Part shown: in pieces, positions 1 to 12,149 of the stretch
How positions within the stretch are numbered: the stretch's first letter is position 1
Layout of the letters: every line of letters begins with the position of its first letter
Source: Paraspadella gotoi
Taxonomy: Eukaryota; Chaetognatha
DNA: 64,000 nt
Reading direction: 5' to 3'
NCBI GenBank assembly: GCA_051294375.1
Contig: CM119263.1
Span: forward strand, 5,144,740 to 5,208,739
Notes under the pieces: generated by a model
What the model saw: only the letters and a program-made list of their open reading frames with translations
The model's database searches: none
Told to the model about the DNA's origin: nothing
Made by a program: the position numbers and the translations under genes

Positions 1-429
1 TCTCTCTCTCTTTCTTTCACTCTGTCTCTGTGTCTGTGTGTTTCTAATCCGTTATTTCCCTTTTTTCTTTCTTTCTTTCTATCTTTCTTTCATTCTATCT
101 TTATTTCTATCTTTCTTTCTTTCTTTATATATTTCTTTCTTTCTTTCTTTTTTTCATTTCGTATTTTCTTAATTTCTGCCTTTCTCCTTTTTCGTCTCTC
201 TCTCTGTCTCTGTCTCACTCTATATCCTTATCACTCTCTCTCTCTCTCTATTTTCTCTCTCTGTTCGTCTGCTTTTAATAAACTGCAGCGAAAATATCGT
301 CGCGTTTCTGTCTCATTCCTAACGCCTGCGTCGTCGTCGTCGTCGTCGTCGTCGTTGTTATCCACGCTGCTGTCTTAATATGACGACGTCTATTAATATT
401 GTTCTTGGCAGTCAGTGTTGCTGTCTTCT

Positions 430-460
<31 letters not shown>

Positions 461-546
461 TATTCCCTCCGGCCAGTTGGACGTGGAACAATCAAAAGAC
501 AGTCAAGAGCCCTCGTCGTCGTCGTTGTTGTCGTCGTCGTCGTCGT
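1..546. repeat. CT, TTTC and (CGT)n microsatellites
   Basis: Low-complexity block with no gene seen. Positions 1-260 are (CT)n, TTTC and TTTA variants. Positions about 331-357, 427-460 and 512-546 are (CGT)n/(GTC)n trinucleotide runs leading into an N gap. The open frames here encode only Arg, Val, Ser or Leu homopolymers and are repeat artefacts. Confidence 0.9.
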
Positions 547-765
547 NNNNNNNNNNNNNNNNNNNNNNNNNNNNNNNNNNNNNNNNNNNNNNNNNNNNNN
601 NNNNNNNNNNNNNNNNNNNNNNNNNNNNNNNNNNNNNNNNNNNNNNNNNNNNNNNNNNNNNNNNNNNNNNNNNNNNNNNNNNNNNNNNNNNNNNNNNNNN
701 NNNNNNNNNNNNNNNNNNNNNNNNNNNNNNNNNNNNNNNNNNNNNNNNNNNNNNNNNNNNNNNNN
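547..765. other. Assembly gap (219 N)
   Basis: Run of N between a (CGT)n tract and a (GA)n tract, so the gap sits in microsatellite DNA. Confidence 1.
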
Positions 766-770
766 AGAGA

Positions 771-804
<34 letters not shown>

Positions 805-1071
805 CGTGGTCATGTTGGTCTATCATATTCTTTGTTGTCATCCCCCACGTATGATAACGGCGAATCCTGTGTGAAAAAATCTGAAAAACTGAAAATCTGA
901 CATAAAAAATATTTCGATTTTACTTTTATTTTTCATATCACTGATTAAAAGTTAAAAATGAAATGAAAATAAAAATGAAAGAGACATGAAAAAACATTGT
1001 CACGAAACATTGAACGAACTGAAACGAAATAAGATGAAATTAAAAAGTATCTATGAATTTGTTAAAGACGA

Positions 1072-1233
1072 AGTCGACGACGACGACGAAGACGACGACG
1101 ACGACGACACCACAAAATTCATCCGCTTCTATTAATAATTCTCGCTTCGTCCTCCTTTTTCCGGAAGCGCTTCTCTCCGCCATTTCAAAGCCGATTGCAA
1201 TCCTACCCCTCGAATGCTGACAAAATATTGGCT

Positions 1234-1327
<94 letters not shown>
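1072..1327. repeat. (GAC)n tract and long (CT)n microsatellite
   Basis: An imperfect GAC/GAA trinucleotide run lies at about 1072-1110 and an uninterrupted (CT)n of roughly 90 bp at 1237-1327. The reading frames through them are repeats of Glu-Arg or Ser-Leu and are not genes. The flanks 1328-1570 are AT-rich with nothing recognisable. Confidence 0.9.
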
Positions 1328-1332
<5 letters not shown>

Positions 1333-1571
1333 CACTCAACTCTTAAAAAATCTAAACAAGTCTGAAAAACCGATGGAGAGAAAAGACGACAAAAAAATGA
1401 GATAAGAGAATAAAAGAGAAAAGTTTGAAAATAAATAAAAACTGAATGAATAGAGAGAAAAATACAAAAAAAATTAAAATATATATATAATTAAATATTA
1501 TAGATTAAATAGTCATTGTCTTTTCGTCGTGTATTCGAATTTAAGGAAAAACAGGTTTTATAGGCGAAAAC

Positions 1572-2362
1572 AACGATTTGTTTAATGGTGATACAATCGG
1601 ACATGTTTACTATCTAGGAAAAAAGTATGTCACATTTTTAGTCGTGTATAACTACTCAAAAACTTATTTGATTTTAGAAAAATCAGAAAGTTTCAGAATC
1701 TACATTAAATTTTTTTTTAGTTGCTTCCTTCCTTTTTTTTGTAGGTCAAATCGTTTAGAAGTTACAGGCCAAAAAACATCGCTACTTCAAATAAAAATGG
1801 CAAAAAAAATTATATTTAGTTTTTAACCATTTTTTGTATTTAGTTATTATTTTAATTACAAATAGAGTTAGTTATTTTTTTTAAATTGGTATTGCTAAAA
1901 GCATTGCACCTCTTTTTAGTTTCAATAAGTGCCATTATAACTCTCAGAAAAAAGGAAAAAACGCGTAATATCAACATCAAAACTTAAAAGAATTGCGTGA
2001 AAGATAGGGAAAAACATTCTACTGTTATACCTTAATTCGCTGTACGAAAGCATACCCAGACAAATGTGGGCAGTAATCGATGCTGAAAGAGGTCATACTA
2101 AATATTGATAATATTTTTCCTTTATTTTATATGAAATTGGTACAACCAATATAAAAATTATCCATTCATTTAATAAATAAGCTATCTTGCCCCTGACTTT
2201 TATATTTTATATTTTTATATTTTTATATTGAATATTGAATGCCCCTGACTTTTATATTTTATATTTTTATATTTTTTATTGAATAATTATTATAATAATA
2301 ATCATGTGATATACTTTTTTCCTAGATAGTAGACTCGTCTCGACCATTAAACAAAGTGAACT
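1572..2362. mobile_element. Candidate inverted-repeat (foldback) element with SINE piece inside
   Basis: The arm at about 1577-1638 (tttgtttaatggtg, then tttactatctaggaaaaaag) recurs inverted at about 2308-2357 (cttttttcctagatagtaga, then accattaaacaaa). The interior has no coding frame. A partial copy of the SINE family with the ttggtacaaccaat tail lies at about 2130-2200. The arms match well over about 30 bp and then decay. I see no clear target duplication, so the boundaries are approximate. Confidence 0.45.
2130..2260 (-). repeat. Partial SINE copy (attggttgtaccaat-tail family)
   Basis: Contains tatatgaaattggtacaacc followed by the taataaataagctatcttgc block also seen near 12,370, 19,260 and 23,540. 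Read on the minus strand, the ttggttgtaccaat segment would be the 3' end. A short local duplication of cccctgacttttatatttta follows at about 2190-2260. Confidence 0.55.
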
Positions 2363-2554
2363 TAAAATGAAGTCACATTGGTTGTTCGTCCTTAACAATA
2401 ACTTTTAGCAAGAACAAATTATGAAAACGTTTTAAAAAGAAAAAAAATATTAATTTGATTCCTTATTCAATCCTAATCGTAATCAAATAAACAAAATTAG
2501 GTTTAGGTCGGTGGAAGAAGTTGTAGCCGTACACGTGTCTCTTATGAGAGAGAG

Positions 2555-2735
2555 NNNNNNNNNNNNNNNNNNNNNNNNNNNNNNNNNNNNNNNNNNNNNN
2601 NNNNNNNNNNNNNNNNNNNNNNNNNNNNNNNNNNNNNNNNNNNNNNNNNNNNNNNNNNNNNNNNNNNNNNNNNNNNNNNNNNNNNNNNNNNNNNNNNNNN
2701 NNNNNNNNNNNNNNNNNNNNNNNNNNNNNNNNNNN
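2555..2735. other. Assembly gap (181 N)
   Basis: Run of N inside purine-rich low-complexity DNA. Confidence 1.
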
Positions 2736-2818
2736 GAAAAAAGGAAAAGAAAAATGAAAAGAAAAAAAGGAAAAGGGAAGTTGTAAAAAAGAGAAATTCA
2801 TTATTTCTTTTTTTCTTC

Positions 2819-2867
2819 GCTCTCTCTCTCTCTCTCTCTCTCTCAGAGAGAGAGAGAGAGAGAGAGC
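2819..2867. repeat. (TC)12(AG)11 perfect palindrome
   Basis: A (TC)n run switches directly to (AG)n at 2844/2845, giving an almost perfect 46-48 bp palindrome that could form a hairpin. The DNA after it to about 3240 is purine-rich with short gaagcgggagga-type repeats and no gene. Confidence 0.9.
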
Positions 2868-3348
2868 ATGCCTGGCGATTGCGAAAATGACATATAAAAT
2901 ATACATCGAGAAAATATGTAACAAAATGAAAGCAAGAAATTGAAAACTTTTAGCAATTGAGAAAAAGAGGGGAAGCGAAAGAAGAGTACGGGAGAAGCGA
3001 ACAGCAATCGAAAAAATGGTAATGAGAAGCGGAAGGGATGAGAAAAGGAATTGGGCGAGAAGCGAACAGGAAACAGAGAAAGCGAGTGAAAAGCGAAAAG
3101 TCTGCAAACAAGAAGTCAGTGGATGAGAAGATGAAAATTTAAAGCAATAGAAAGACGGAGGAGAAACAATAGAAAGCCAAAAAAAGCGAATGAGAAGCGG
3201 GAGGAGAAGCGGGAGGAGAAGCGGAAATTTCAAATTCCTCACAATTCGACTCCAGAGAATCTGAGTCTATTTTCGGTGGAACGACGAAGATTCAAACATC
3301 GAATCTATTTTTAGCCCAAAAAAAATGGAATTTGGGGAAATGCCACTG

Positions 3349-3373
3349 NNNNNNNNNNNNNNNNNNNNNNNNN
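3349..3373. other. Assembly gap (25 N)
   Basis: Exactly 25 N, a typical scaffolder placeholder, just upstream of the 2.2 kb duplicated block. Confidence 1.
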
Positions 3374-3499
3374 CGAGCAAAATCTGGGATTATAAACAGA
3401 AAGACGAGAGAGAGAGGAGCAGAGAGAGACGAGAGAGAGAGCAGAGACGAGAGAGAGAGTTGAGAGAAGAGAGAAGAGAGATGAGAGATGAGAGAGAGT

Positions 3500-4674
3500 G
3501 TGTGTGTGTGTCGCTTTCGTGCCAAGACACACTTTTCTCAGAAATGAACTTAAAATTCTGCGTGACAAAAAAACGATGTTGACGCGTCTTTCGCGTCACA
3601 AATCCGTTGCGGCATCACTTGGTCACGTTGACCCTCTTACTTAACTCGTCACCGCCGCCTCCTACCTCGATCCAACATTTCAGCGTCCAACGATTCAGGA
3701 TTCGCGATTAATTCAAGTTTTTTTTTGGGGGTTCTACAAAGATTCATTAGGGAAATCCCGCTCCACAGTTTAAAACCGATTAGCGTCAAAAGGGAAGGAG
3801 TGGGAAGTGAAGCGAATGCAAAGAGAACTCTCTCTCTCTCTCTCTCTGTCCTCTCCTGTCTCGTCTCTCTCTCCGGTCTGTTGTCCTCTCTCTCTCTCTT
3901 TCTATATCTCTCTCTCACTCGTTGAAGATGACTTTTTGAGTCTCATTTATCTTTTAAAGTTCACTTGAAAAATCGAATATGTTTTTCGCTAAAGAAACAA
4001 AATTTAAATAAAGAAAAACAAAAAAATCAACTAAAGACAAAACAAATCCTAGGAGTGAGAGACGAGAGAAGAGAAGAAGAGAGAGAGAGAGAGCAGAGAT
4101 GAGGAGAAGGAGAGAGAGAGAGAGAAGAAGGAGAGAGAGAGAGAGAAGAGCGGTTAAACTCTTTCCAAACTCTGGTTCCTTAATTTTTATTTAAATTTCC
4201 TTTGATTGAGTTTCGTCGAGGAAAACAGTTGCCCAAGTTTCCTTCCTTCCTCAAGAAGCAAATTCTTCTTTCCTCCCTTTTCTTCACTGTTGCTTTTCTT
4301 TTTTGCTTTTTCTTTCGCTTTCGATTCGGCTTTCCATTTGCTATTTCCGTCTTTTTTTCCAAAGTAATTACGCCGTCAAAATAGGCCGCAGTTTGAAACT
4401 GGCTATAAGGACAGTTTTCAACTGCGCCCTCTTTCTTTCTTTCTTTCTTCTTTTTTTTTTTCTTTCCTATCTTTTCTTTTTTCTTTCTTTAATTTTTTTT
4501 TCTCCCGTGTTTTTCATATCTTTCTTTTCTCTTTCTTCTTCTTTCTTACTTCTGAGAGAAGAGATAACGAGAGAAGAGAGAGATAGAGAGCGAGAGAGCG
4601 AGAGAGAGAAAATAGAGGAGAGAGAGGAAATTAAGAGAGAGAGATAGATAGATGCAGAGAGATGAGAGAGAGAT

Positions 4675-4705
<31 letters not shown>

Positions 4706-4822
4706 AAGAAATAGAGAGAGAGAGAGAAGAGAGAGAGAGAATATGGACAGAAAGAGAGAGAGAGAGATGAGAGAGAGGAGAAGAGAGACAGAGAAATAGA
4801 GAGAGAGAGAGAGAGAAGAAAT

Positions 4823-4855
<33 letters not shown>

Positions 4856-5706
4856 GACCGAGAGAGAGAGAGAGGACAGAGAGACAGAGAGAGACGAGGA
4901 GAGTGGGCCATTTTTCGTCCCGTCAGAATTGGGGGCGCGGGATTTGCCGGAATGAAATCCCCGGCGAAGGACCGCCCGCAAGGGCGTATTTGCGGTGCAT
5001 GACACTTATAGTTCTCTTCCCCCGAAACTGCGCGAAATTTAACGACAGTTTTAAACTGCCAAGGATATGTGCCCTCGCGAAAATATCGTTCCTTTTTTTT
5101 CTTCCCAGTTTATTCTTGTTGATTTTTTTTCCCTTCTTTACTTTCTTTCTCTTCCTTTTCTTTTCTTTCTTTCTTTTTTTTCTTCTTTCTTTCTTCCTTT
5201 ATTTCTTTCTTTTTTTCTTCCTTTATTTTTTTCTTCTTTCTTTCTTTTTATTTCCTTTTTCTTTTATTCTTTACTTTGTTCAATGAAAATTTATGAACAT
5301 TTTCTCATCTTTATGTCTTTCCTCTGATCCTGCTGAAGCTTCTTTTCTATGTTTTTTCTTTTTTCGTCCTTTGAGTGCTCAAATCTATTAATTTATTATT
5401 TTTATCATTTCTTTTTAAATTGCATATTCAACCCTTTGCTTTCACTTTTCCTTTCTATTTCCTTTTCTTTCCTACATTCCTCATACTTTTTCTTTTCTTT
5501 TATTTTCTTTCCTTCTTTTTTTTCCCTTTCTTTTATTGCCTTTTTTCCCTTCCTCCTTATCCTTTATTCTTTTGGCTTCGATTTTTTTTCCCTTCAGTTT
5601 AATTTTATCTTTCGCTCTGATTTTACGATTTTCCCGAAAGAAAATTTAGAATTCGGGTCCGGAAATCTTCTCTCGAGTTACCCCGAACTCGGAAGGTCCG
5701 ATCCTC
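3500..5706. repeat. 2.2 kb tandem block, copy 1
   Basis: First copy of a large direct repeat. Positions 4180-5700 recur with no difference noticed 2,205 bp downstream. The block starts with tgtgtgtcgctttcgtgcc, passes through (CT)n and (GA)n tracts, and ends in TTTC/TTTA pyrimidine-rich DNA. The open frames inside are low-complexity Ser-Leu or Phe-Leu strings and I see no gene. A non-repetitive 150 bp island near 4905-5065 is GC-richer but matches nothing I recognise. Confidence 0.85.
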
Positions 5707-6879
5707 GTCTTGTGTGTGTCGCTTCGTGCCAAGACACCTTTTCTCAGAAATGAACTTAAAATTCGCGTGACAAAAAACGATGTTGACGCGTCTTTGCGTC
5801 ACAAATCCGTTGCATCACTTGGTCACGTGACCCTCTCTTAACTCGTCACCGCCGCCTCCTACTCGATCCAACATTCAGCGTCCAACATTCAGATTCGCGA
5901 TTAATTCAAGTTTGTCTTACAAAGATTCATTAGGGAATCCCGCTCCACAGTTTAAAACCGATTAGCGTCAAAAGGGAAGGAGTGGGAAGTGAAGCGAATG
6001 CAAAGAGAACTCTCTCTCTCTCTCTCTCTGTCTCTCTGTCTCTCTCTCTCTCCGTCTGTTTGTCTCTCTCTCTCTCTTTCTATATCTCTCTCTCACTCGT
6101 TGAAGATGATCTTTTTGAGTCTCATTATCTTTTAAAGTTCACTTGAAAAATCGAATAGTTTTTCGCTAAGAAACAAAATTTAAATAAAGAAAAACAAAAA
6201 AATCAACTAAAGACAAACAAATCCTAGAGTGAGAGAGAGAGAGAGAGAGNNNNNNNNNNNNNNNNNNNNNNNNNAGAGAAGAAGAGAGAGAGAGAGAGCA
6301 GAGATGAGGAGAAGGAGAGAGAGAGAGAGAAGAAGGAGAGAGAGAGAGAGAAGAGCGGTTAAACTCTTTCCAAACTCTGGTTCCTTAATTTTTATTTAAA
6401 TTTCCTTTGATTGAGTTTCGTCGAGGAAAACAGTTGCCCAAGTTTCCTTCCTTCCTCAAGAAGCAAATTCTTCTTTCCTCCCTTTTCTTCACTGTTGCTT
6501 TTCTTTTTTGCTTTTTCTTTCGCTTTCGATTCGGCTTTCCATTTGCTATTTCCGTCTTTTTTTCCAAAGTAATTACGCCGTCAAAATAGGCCGCAGTTTG
6601 AAACTGGCTATAAGGACAGTTTTCAACTGCGCCCTCTTTCTTTCTTTCTTTCTTCTTTTTTTTTTTCTTTCCTATCTTTTCTTTTTTCTTTCTTTAATTT
6701 TTTTTTCTCCCGTGTTTTTCATATCTTTCTTTTCTCTTTCTTCTTCTTTCTTACTTCTGAGAGAAGAGATAACGAGAGAAGAGAGAGATAGAGAGCGAGA
6801 GAGCGAGAGAGAGAAAATAGAGGAGAGAGAGGAAATTAAGAGAGAGAGATAGATAGATGCAGAGAGATGAGAGAGAGAT

Positions 6880-6910
<31 letters not shown>

Positions 6911-7027
6911 AAGAAATAGAGAGAGAGAGAGAAGAGAGAGAGAGAATATGGACAGAAAGAGAGAGAGAGAGATGAGAGAGAGGAGAAGAGAGACAGAGAA
7001 ATAGAGAGAGAGAGAGAGAGAAGAAAT

Positions 7028-7060
<33 letters not shown>

Positions 7061-7911
7061 GACCGAGAGAGAGAGAGAGGACAGAGAGACAGAGAGAGAC
7101 GAGGAGAGTGGGCCATTTTTCGTCCCGTCAGAATTGGGGGCGCGGGATTTGCCGGAATGAAATCCCCGGCGAAGGACCGCCCGCAAGGGCGTATTTGCGG
7201 TGCATGACACTTATAGTTCTCTTCCCCCGAAACTGCGCGAAATTTAACGACAGTTTTAAACTGCCAAGGATATGTGCCCTCGCGAAAATATCGTTCCTTT
7301 TTTTTCTTCCCAGTTTATTCTTGTTGATTTTTTTTCCCTTCTTTACTTTCTTTCTCTTCCTTTTCTTTTCTTTCTTTCTTTTTTTTCTTCTTTCTTTCTT
7401 CCTTTATTTCTTTCTTTTTTTCTTCCTTTATTTTTTTCTTCTTTCTTTCTTTTTATTTCCTTTTTCTTTTATTCTTTACTTTGTTCAATGAAAATTTATG
7501 AACATTTTCTCATCTTTATGTCTTTCCTCTGATCCTGCTGAAGCTTCTTTTCTATGTTTTTTCTTTTTTCGTCCTTTGAGTGCTCAAATCTATTAATTTA
7601 TTATTTTTATCATTTCTTTTTAAATTGCATATTCAACCCTTTGCTTTCACTTTTCCTTTCTATTTCCTTTTCTTTCCTACATTCCTCATACTTTTTCTTT
7701 TCTTTTATTTTCTTTCCTTCTTTTTTTTCCCTTTCTTTTATTGCCTTTTTTCCCTTCCTCCTTATCCTTTATTCTTTTGGCTTCGATTTTTTTTCCCTTC
7801 AGTTTAATTTTATCTTTCGCTCTGATTTTACGATTTTCCCGAAAGAAAATTTAGAATTCGGGTCCGGAAATCTTCTCTCGAGTTACCCCGAACTCGGAAG
7901 GTCCGATCCTC
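5707..7911. repeat. 2.2 kb tandem block, copy 2
   Basis: Second copy, offset by about 2,205 bp. The part from 6280 to 7910 looks identical to copy 1. The first 540 bp (5707-6250) differs from copy 1 almost only by single-base insertions and deletions in short homopolymers. A 25-N gap (6250-6274) splits the two parts. This is the signature expected of uncorrected long-read gap filling rather than biological divergence. Confidence 0.8.
6250..6274. other. Assembly gap (25 N)
   Basis: Exactly 25 N inside the second copy of the tandem block, flanked by (GA)n. Confidence 1.
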
Positions 7912-7914
7912 GTC

Positions 7915-7939
<25 letters not shown>

Positions 7940-7950
<11 letters not shown>

Positions 7951-8419
7951 GGAAACTCTTTCCAACTCTGGTTCCTTAATTTTTATTTAATTTCCTTTGA
8001 TTGAGTTTCGCTCGAGGAAAACAGTTGCTCCAAGTTTCCTTCCTTCCTCAAGAAGCAAATTCTTCTTTCCTCCCTTTTCTTCACTTTGCTTTTGCTTTTT
8101 GCTTTTTCTTTCGCTTTCGATTCGGCTTTCATTTGCTATTTCCGTCTTTTTTCCAAGTATTACGCCGTCCAAAAAGGCGCAGTTTGAACTGGCTATAAGG
8201 GGACAGTTTCATCTGCGCCCTCTTTCTGTTCTTTATTTCTTTCTTTTTCTTTTTTTCTTTCTATCTTTCTTTTCTCTTTCTTCTTCTTTCTTACTTCTGA
8301 GAGAAGAGATAACGAGAGAAGAGAGAGATAGAGAGCGAGAGAGCGAGAGAGAGAAAATAGAGGAGAGAGAGGAAATTAAGAGAGAGAGATAGATAGATGC
8401 AGAGAGATGAGAGAGAGAT

Positions 8420-8450
<31 letters not shown>

Positions 8451-8567
8451 AAGAAATAGAGAGAGAGAGAGAAGAGAGAGAGAGAATATGGACAGAAAGA
8501 GAGAGAGAGAGATGAGAGAGAGGAGAAGAGAGACAGAGAAATAGAGAGAGAGAGAGAGAGAAGAAAT

Positions 8568-8600
<33 letters not shown>

Positions 8601-9440
8601 GACCGAGAGAGAGAGAGAGGACAGAGAGACAGAGAGAGACGAGGAGAGTGGGCCATTTTTCGTCCCGTCAGAATTGGGGGCGCGGGATTTGCCGGAATGA
8701 AATCCCCGGCGAAGGACCGCCCGCAAGGGCGTATTTGCGGTGCATGACACTTATAGTTCTCTTCCCCCGAAACTGCGCGAAGTTTAACAGTTTAAACTGC
8801 AGGGATATGGCCCGCGAAATATCTCCTTTTTTCTTCGAGTTTATTCTTTGCTTTTTTTTCCTTTCTTACTTTCTTTCTTTTCTTTCCTTTTTTCTTTTCT
8901 TTCTTTCTTTTTTTTCTTTCTTTCTTTTCTTTCCTTTATTTCCTTTCTTTTTTTTCTTTCTTTTTTTTTTCTTCTTTTCTTTCTTTTATTTCCTTTTTCT
9001 TTTATTTCTTACTTTGTTCAAGAAAATTTATGAACATTTTCTCATCTTTATTCTTATCCTCTGATCCTGTGAGCTTTTTTCTATTTTTTTCTTTTTTCGT
9101 CCTTTGAGTGCTCAAATCTATAATTTTATTTTTATCATTTCTTTTAAATTGCATATTCAACCCTTTGCTTTCACTTTTCCTTTTCTATTTTCCTTTTATT
9201 TTCCTACATTCCTCATACTTTTTCTATTCTTTTTATTTTCTTTTCCTTCTTTTTTCCCTTCTTTTTATTTCCTTTTTTCCCTTCCTCCTTATCCTTTATT
9301 TTCTTTTTGTCTTCGATTTTTTTCCCTTCAGTTTAATTTATCTTTCGCTCGATTTTTACGATTTTTCCCGAAGAGAAAATTAGAATTTCGGTCGGAAATC
9401 TTCTCTCGAGTTACGAACTCGGAAGTCGAATGGCGGGAAA
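7940..9440. repeat. 2.2 kb tandem block, partial copy 3
   Basis: Third, 5'-truncated copy starting at the actctttccaactctggttc segment. The middle (about 8284-8780) is identical to the other copies. Both flanks differ by many one-base indels. It joins unique sequence after about 9440. Confidence 0.8.
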
Positions 9441-10301
9441 TTTTAAATCGAATCTTGAATTCGTCGGTGAGAGACGAAAAACCTTTTCGTTTCGTCTTTA
9501 TTAGTTCACGAGTGAACATTTTTAAATGTGAAAACCGGAGAATCTAAATGTTCAAAGTTTCACGCGAAAAAGTTGCACGTGGTTTCGAATTTCCGTTGAA
9601 GTGAGAGTTCGCGCATGAAATTTTAAAGTACGATGTTATATGTCATGTCGTTTGTGACTTTATGTTTTAAGGAGCGTTAGGAGTTATGTAATATAGATAC
9701 TAAATAGTTTTGACGTTCAGATTTTGATAAAAGCTGAATTTTAAAGTTTCTAAAATTGAATAAAAACCAAAAATATTCGATCTTAAAAATTCGTTCGAAA
9801 ATTCGCAACGAAAGTAAAACTGTTTTTTTTATTTCATTTTTTTTTCTTTTAATTTTTCATTAAAAAATTAATTGAAGTACGACGTTAATTTTCGACACAT
9901 TATATAATTTGTTTTTTACGATTAAGACGACATAAAAACGATATAAAAGTTTTTTTCCTCTTTTCTTTCCTCCTTTTTTTTTCCGTCGCAGAAAAAAATT
10001 GGAGAAAGGAGGAAACTGATGGAATTAAAACGTCAAAGGAGAAAAAAGGGGAAAAAAAGGAAAAATAAGGCAAAAACCAGCGCGAGATGGAATGCTTGTG
10101 ATAGGCGAACGCGGCAGAGGAGCAGGAGTAGGAGGAGGAGGAGGAAGAGGAAGAGGAGGAGAAAAATGGAAGAAAGGACGACACAGAGCGATGGGAGTAA
10201 AAGAGAGCAAAGGTTGAAAGAGAGGGAGGAAAGGAGATGGGAAGAGGAAGGGAAGGAAAAGAAAAGGAGGAAAGAGTTAAATGGAAAAAAGGAAAGAAAA
10301 A
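9441..10301. other. No gene seen; AT-rich then purine-rich
   Basis: AT-rich single-copy DNA to about 9950, then a purine-rich block (GGA, GAAA and AGGAGG runs) to the next gap. Long open frames here are Lys/Arg/Glu strings on plus or Phe/Ser/Pro strings on minus, from composition only. Confidence 0.8.
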
Positions 10302-10590
10302 NNNNNNNNNNNNNNNNNNNNNNNNNNNNNNNNNNNNNNNNNNNNNNNNNNNNNNNNNNNNNNNNNNNNNNNNNNNNNNNNNNNNNNNNNNNNNNNNNNN
10401 NNNNNNNNNNNNNNNNNNNNNNNNNNNNNNNNNNNNNNNNNNNNNNNNNNNNNNNNNNNNNNNNNNNNNNNNNNNNNNNNNNNNNNNNNNNNNNNNNNNN
10501 NNNNNNNNNNNNNNNNNNNNNNNNNNNNNNNNNNNNNNNNNNNNNNNNNNNNNNNNNNNNNNNNNNNNNNNNNNNNNNNNNNNNNNNNNN
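10302..10590. other. Assembly gap (289 N)
   Basis: Run of N in purine-rich DNA. Confidence 1.
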
Positions 10591-11141
10591 AGGAATAAAC
10601 ATGCGTTAAAGGCGTTTTTTCCTTTTTTATGCTTTTTTTTAAAAAAAGGTTTTTTTTCTTTTCTGAGAAATTCGCGGTGGTTTTTTTGTTTTGGTTCTTT
10701 CTCTTCTCTTTTTTTTTTTTTTTTTTGCTTCAAACGGGTTTCGCTGTTTTTCATATGGAAATAAAATTAATATTTTTTTTTAGATCGAGAGTTCGTACAC
10801 AAAGTTAAAAGAAGAGAGGAGAGAGAGCAGAGAGAGAGAGAGAGAGGATCGCTAGAGATGAGAGAGAGCCACATCACTCCTCTCTCGTTTTATACTTAAA
10901 AAAAGGTTAAATTTAGATTGAATAAAAATTTAACTATTGGAATGTTCAGAGAAAAAACGGGAATATAATTTCTAAACGAGTTTAGTCAAATAAAATACCA
11001 AAAAAATGAAAGTAGAACAGAAATATGAAGCAACAAAAATGGACCTGGTGGCATAAAGCGAATTGCAATTGAGGACAAGCAAAAGTGGTTGTCACTGAAG
11101 AATCGATTATAATAAGATAGAAATTAGAAATTGTTAAGAGG

Positions 11142-11145
11142 ACGA

Positions 11146-11177
<32 letters not shown>

Positions 11178-11180
11178 ACG
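11142..11180. repeat. (GAC)n trinucleotide repeat
   Basis: About 13 near-perfect GAC units. The surrounding 10,591-11,330 contains short (GA)n runs and no gene. Confidence 0.9.
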
Positions 11181-11334
11181 AAGATGTCGAAGATGACGAT
11201 GACTACCGCCGCCACGGGCTTTTCCAATTTGGCCGACTAATTTGGATACGTAAATACCGACAACATTTATTCCTGTCGGGCAGATGTCGCCGAGGCGGAT
11301 GAAATGCCAATCTTTTTTGTCGGTAATTTTTTTT

Positions 11335-11384
11335 TATCAGTCTCTTTTGTCAGTCTCTTCTGTCAGTCTCTTTTGTCAGTCTCG
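11335..11384. repeat. 13 bp minisatellite, four units
   Basis: Four tandem units of about 13 bp with core tttgtcagtctct, differing by one or two bases. Confidence 0.85.
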
Positions 11385-11454
11385 TCGTTCCCAGATAAGC
11401 GACGCACGCGGACAAACTCAAATCATTCAGGAACAAGATTGCTTAATTATGGAA

Positions 11455-11525
11455 TGAATGAATAAATTCTATATTGGTTGTACCAATACAATATCAATAT
11501 CATAAAATTAATATTAAAAAAATAT
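11455..11525 (+). repeat. SINE tail fragment
   Basis: Plus-strand copy of the shared 3' segment (aatgaataaattctatattg, then ttggttgtaccaat). The rest of the element is not recognisable. Positions 11,526-11,883 hold no gene. Confidence 0.45.
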
Positions 11526-11883
11526 GAATTATCTAGGCAGATGCCGCAATTTACGTAACCTGTTGGGTCATCATTGATTTGAACTCGACAATGATTGAAC
11601 ACGTCACCTTGGCAATTCAAGCATCAACTAGAACGAAGACTAAATACCCCCCCAATTCAACCACCCTTCATCTACCCCCAACCCCCAGTCATAAGTAGAA
11701 AACCGCCCAGAAGGGTTTCCACCCCCAACCCCCTTAAAACCTCTTTACGCTTGAGGCCCCAATTAATGATTTTGTGTCACTCGAACGTCATTGGTCAAAC
11801 TCGTTCTAGAATTCTGATTGGTGGAAACCCTTGCTGGGTTCTCATTTATCGGCTCTTATTGGTCAAAATCGTTGCTTTGTTCC

Positions 11884-12009
11884 NNNNNNNNNNNNNNNNN
11901 NNNNNNNNNNNNNNNNNNNNNNNNNNNNNNNNNNNNNNNNNNNNNNNNNNNNNNNNNNNNNNNNNNNNNNNNNNNNNNNNNNNNNNNNNNNNNNNNNNNN
12001 NNNNNNNNN
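11884..12009. other. Assembly gap (126 N)
   Basis: Run of N followed directly by (GA)n. Confidence 1.
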
Positions 12010-12114
12010 AGAGAGAGAGAGAGAGAGAGAGAGTAGCATTTGTAATTTCGATTGATCGGTCAACCGAGACTGTGGTATTTTAAAGTCGAGCAGAATTCGG
12101 AACCGCAAGCCTCA

Positions 12115-12149
<35 letters not shown>

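Noticed and set aside
380-3925. Open frames of Arg-Glu, Ser-Leu, Val or Asp homopolymers
   Set aside because: They are translations of (GA)n, (CT)n and (CGT)n microsatellites or of N runs, with no complex sequence.
4180-9547. Repeated open frames of 60-147 residues in three copies
   Set aside because: They are Phe/Leu/Ser-rich reading frames of a pyrimidine-rich duplicated block, present on both strands and without any domain.
9900-10764. Frames of 175-284 residues across an N gap
   Set aside because: They consist of Lys/Arg or Phe/Ser/Pro runs interrupted by 289 N; there is no support for a protein.
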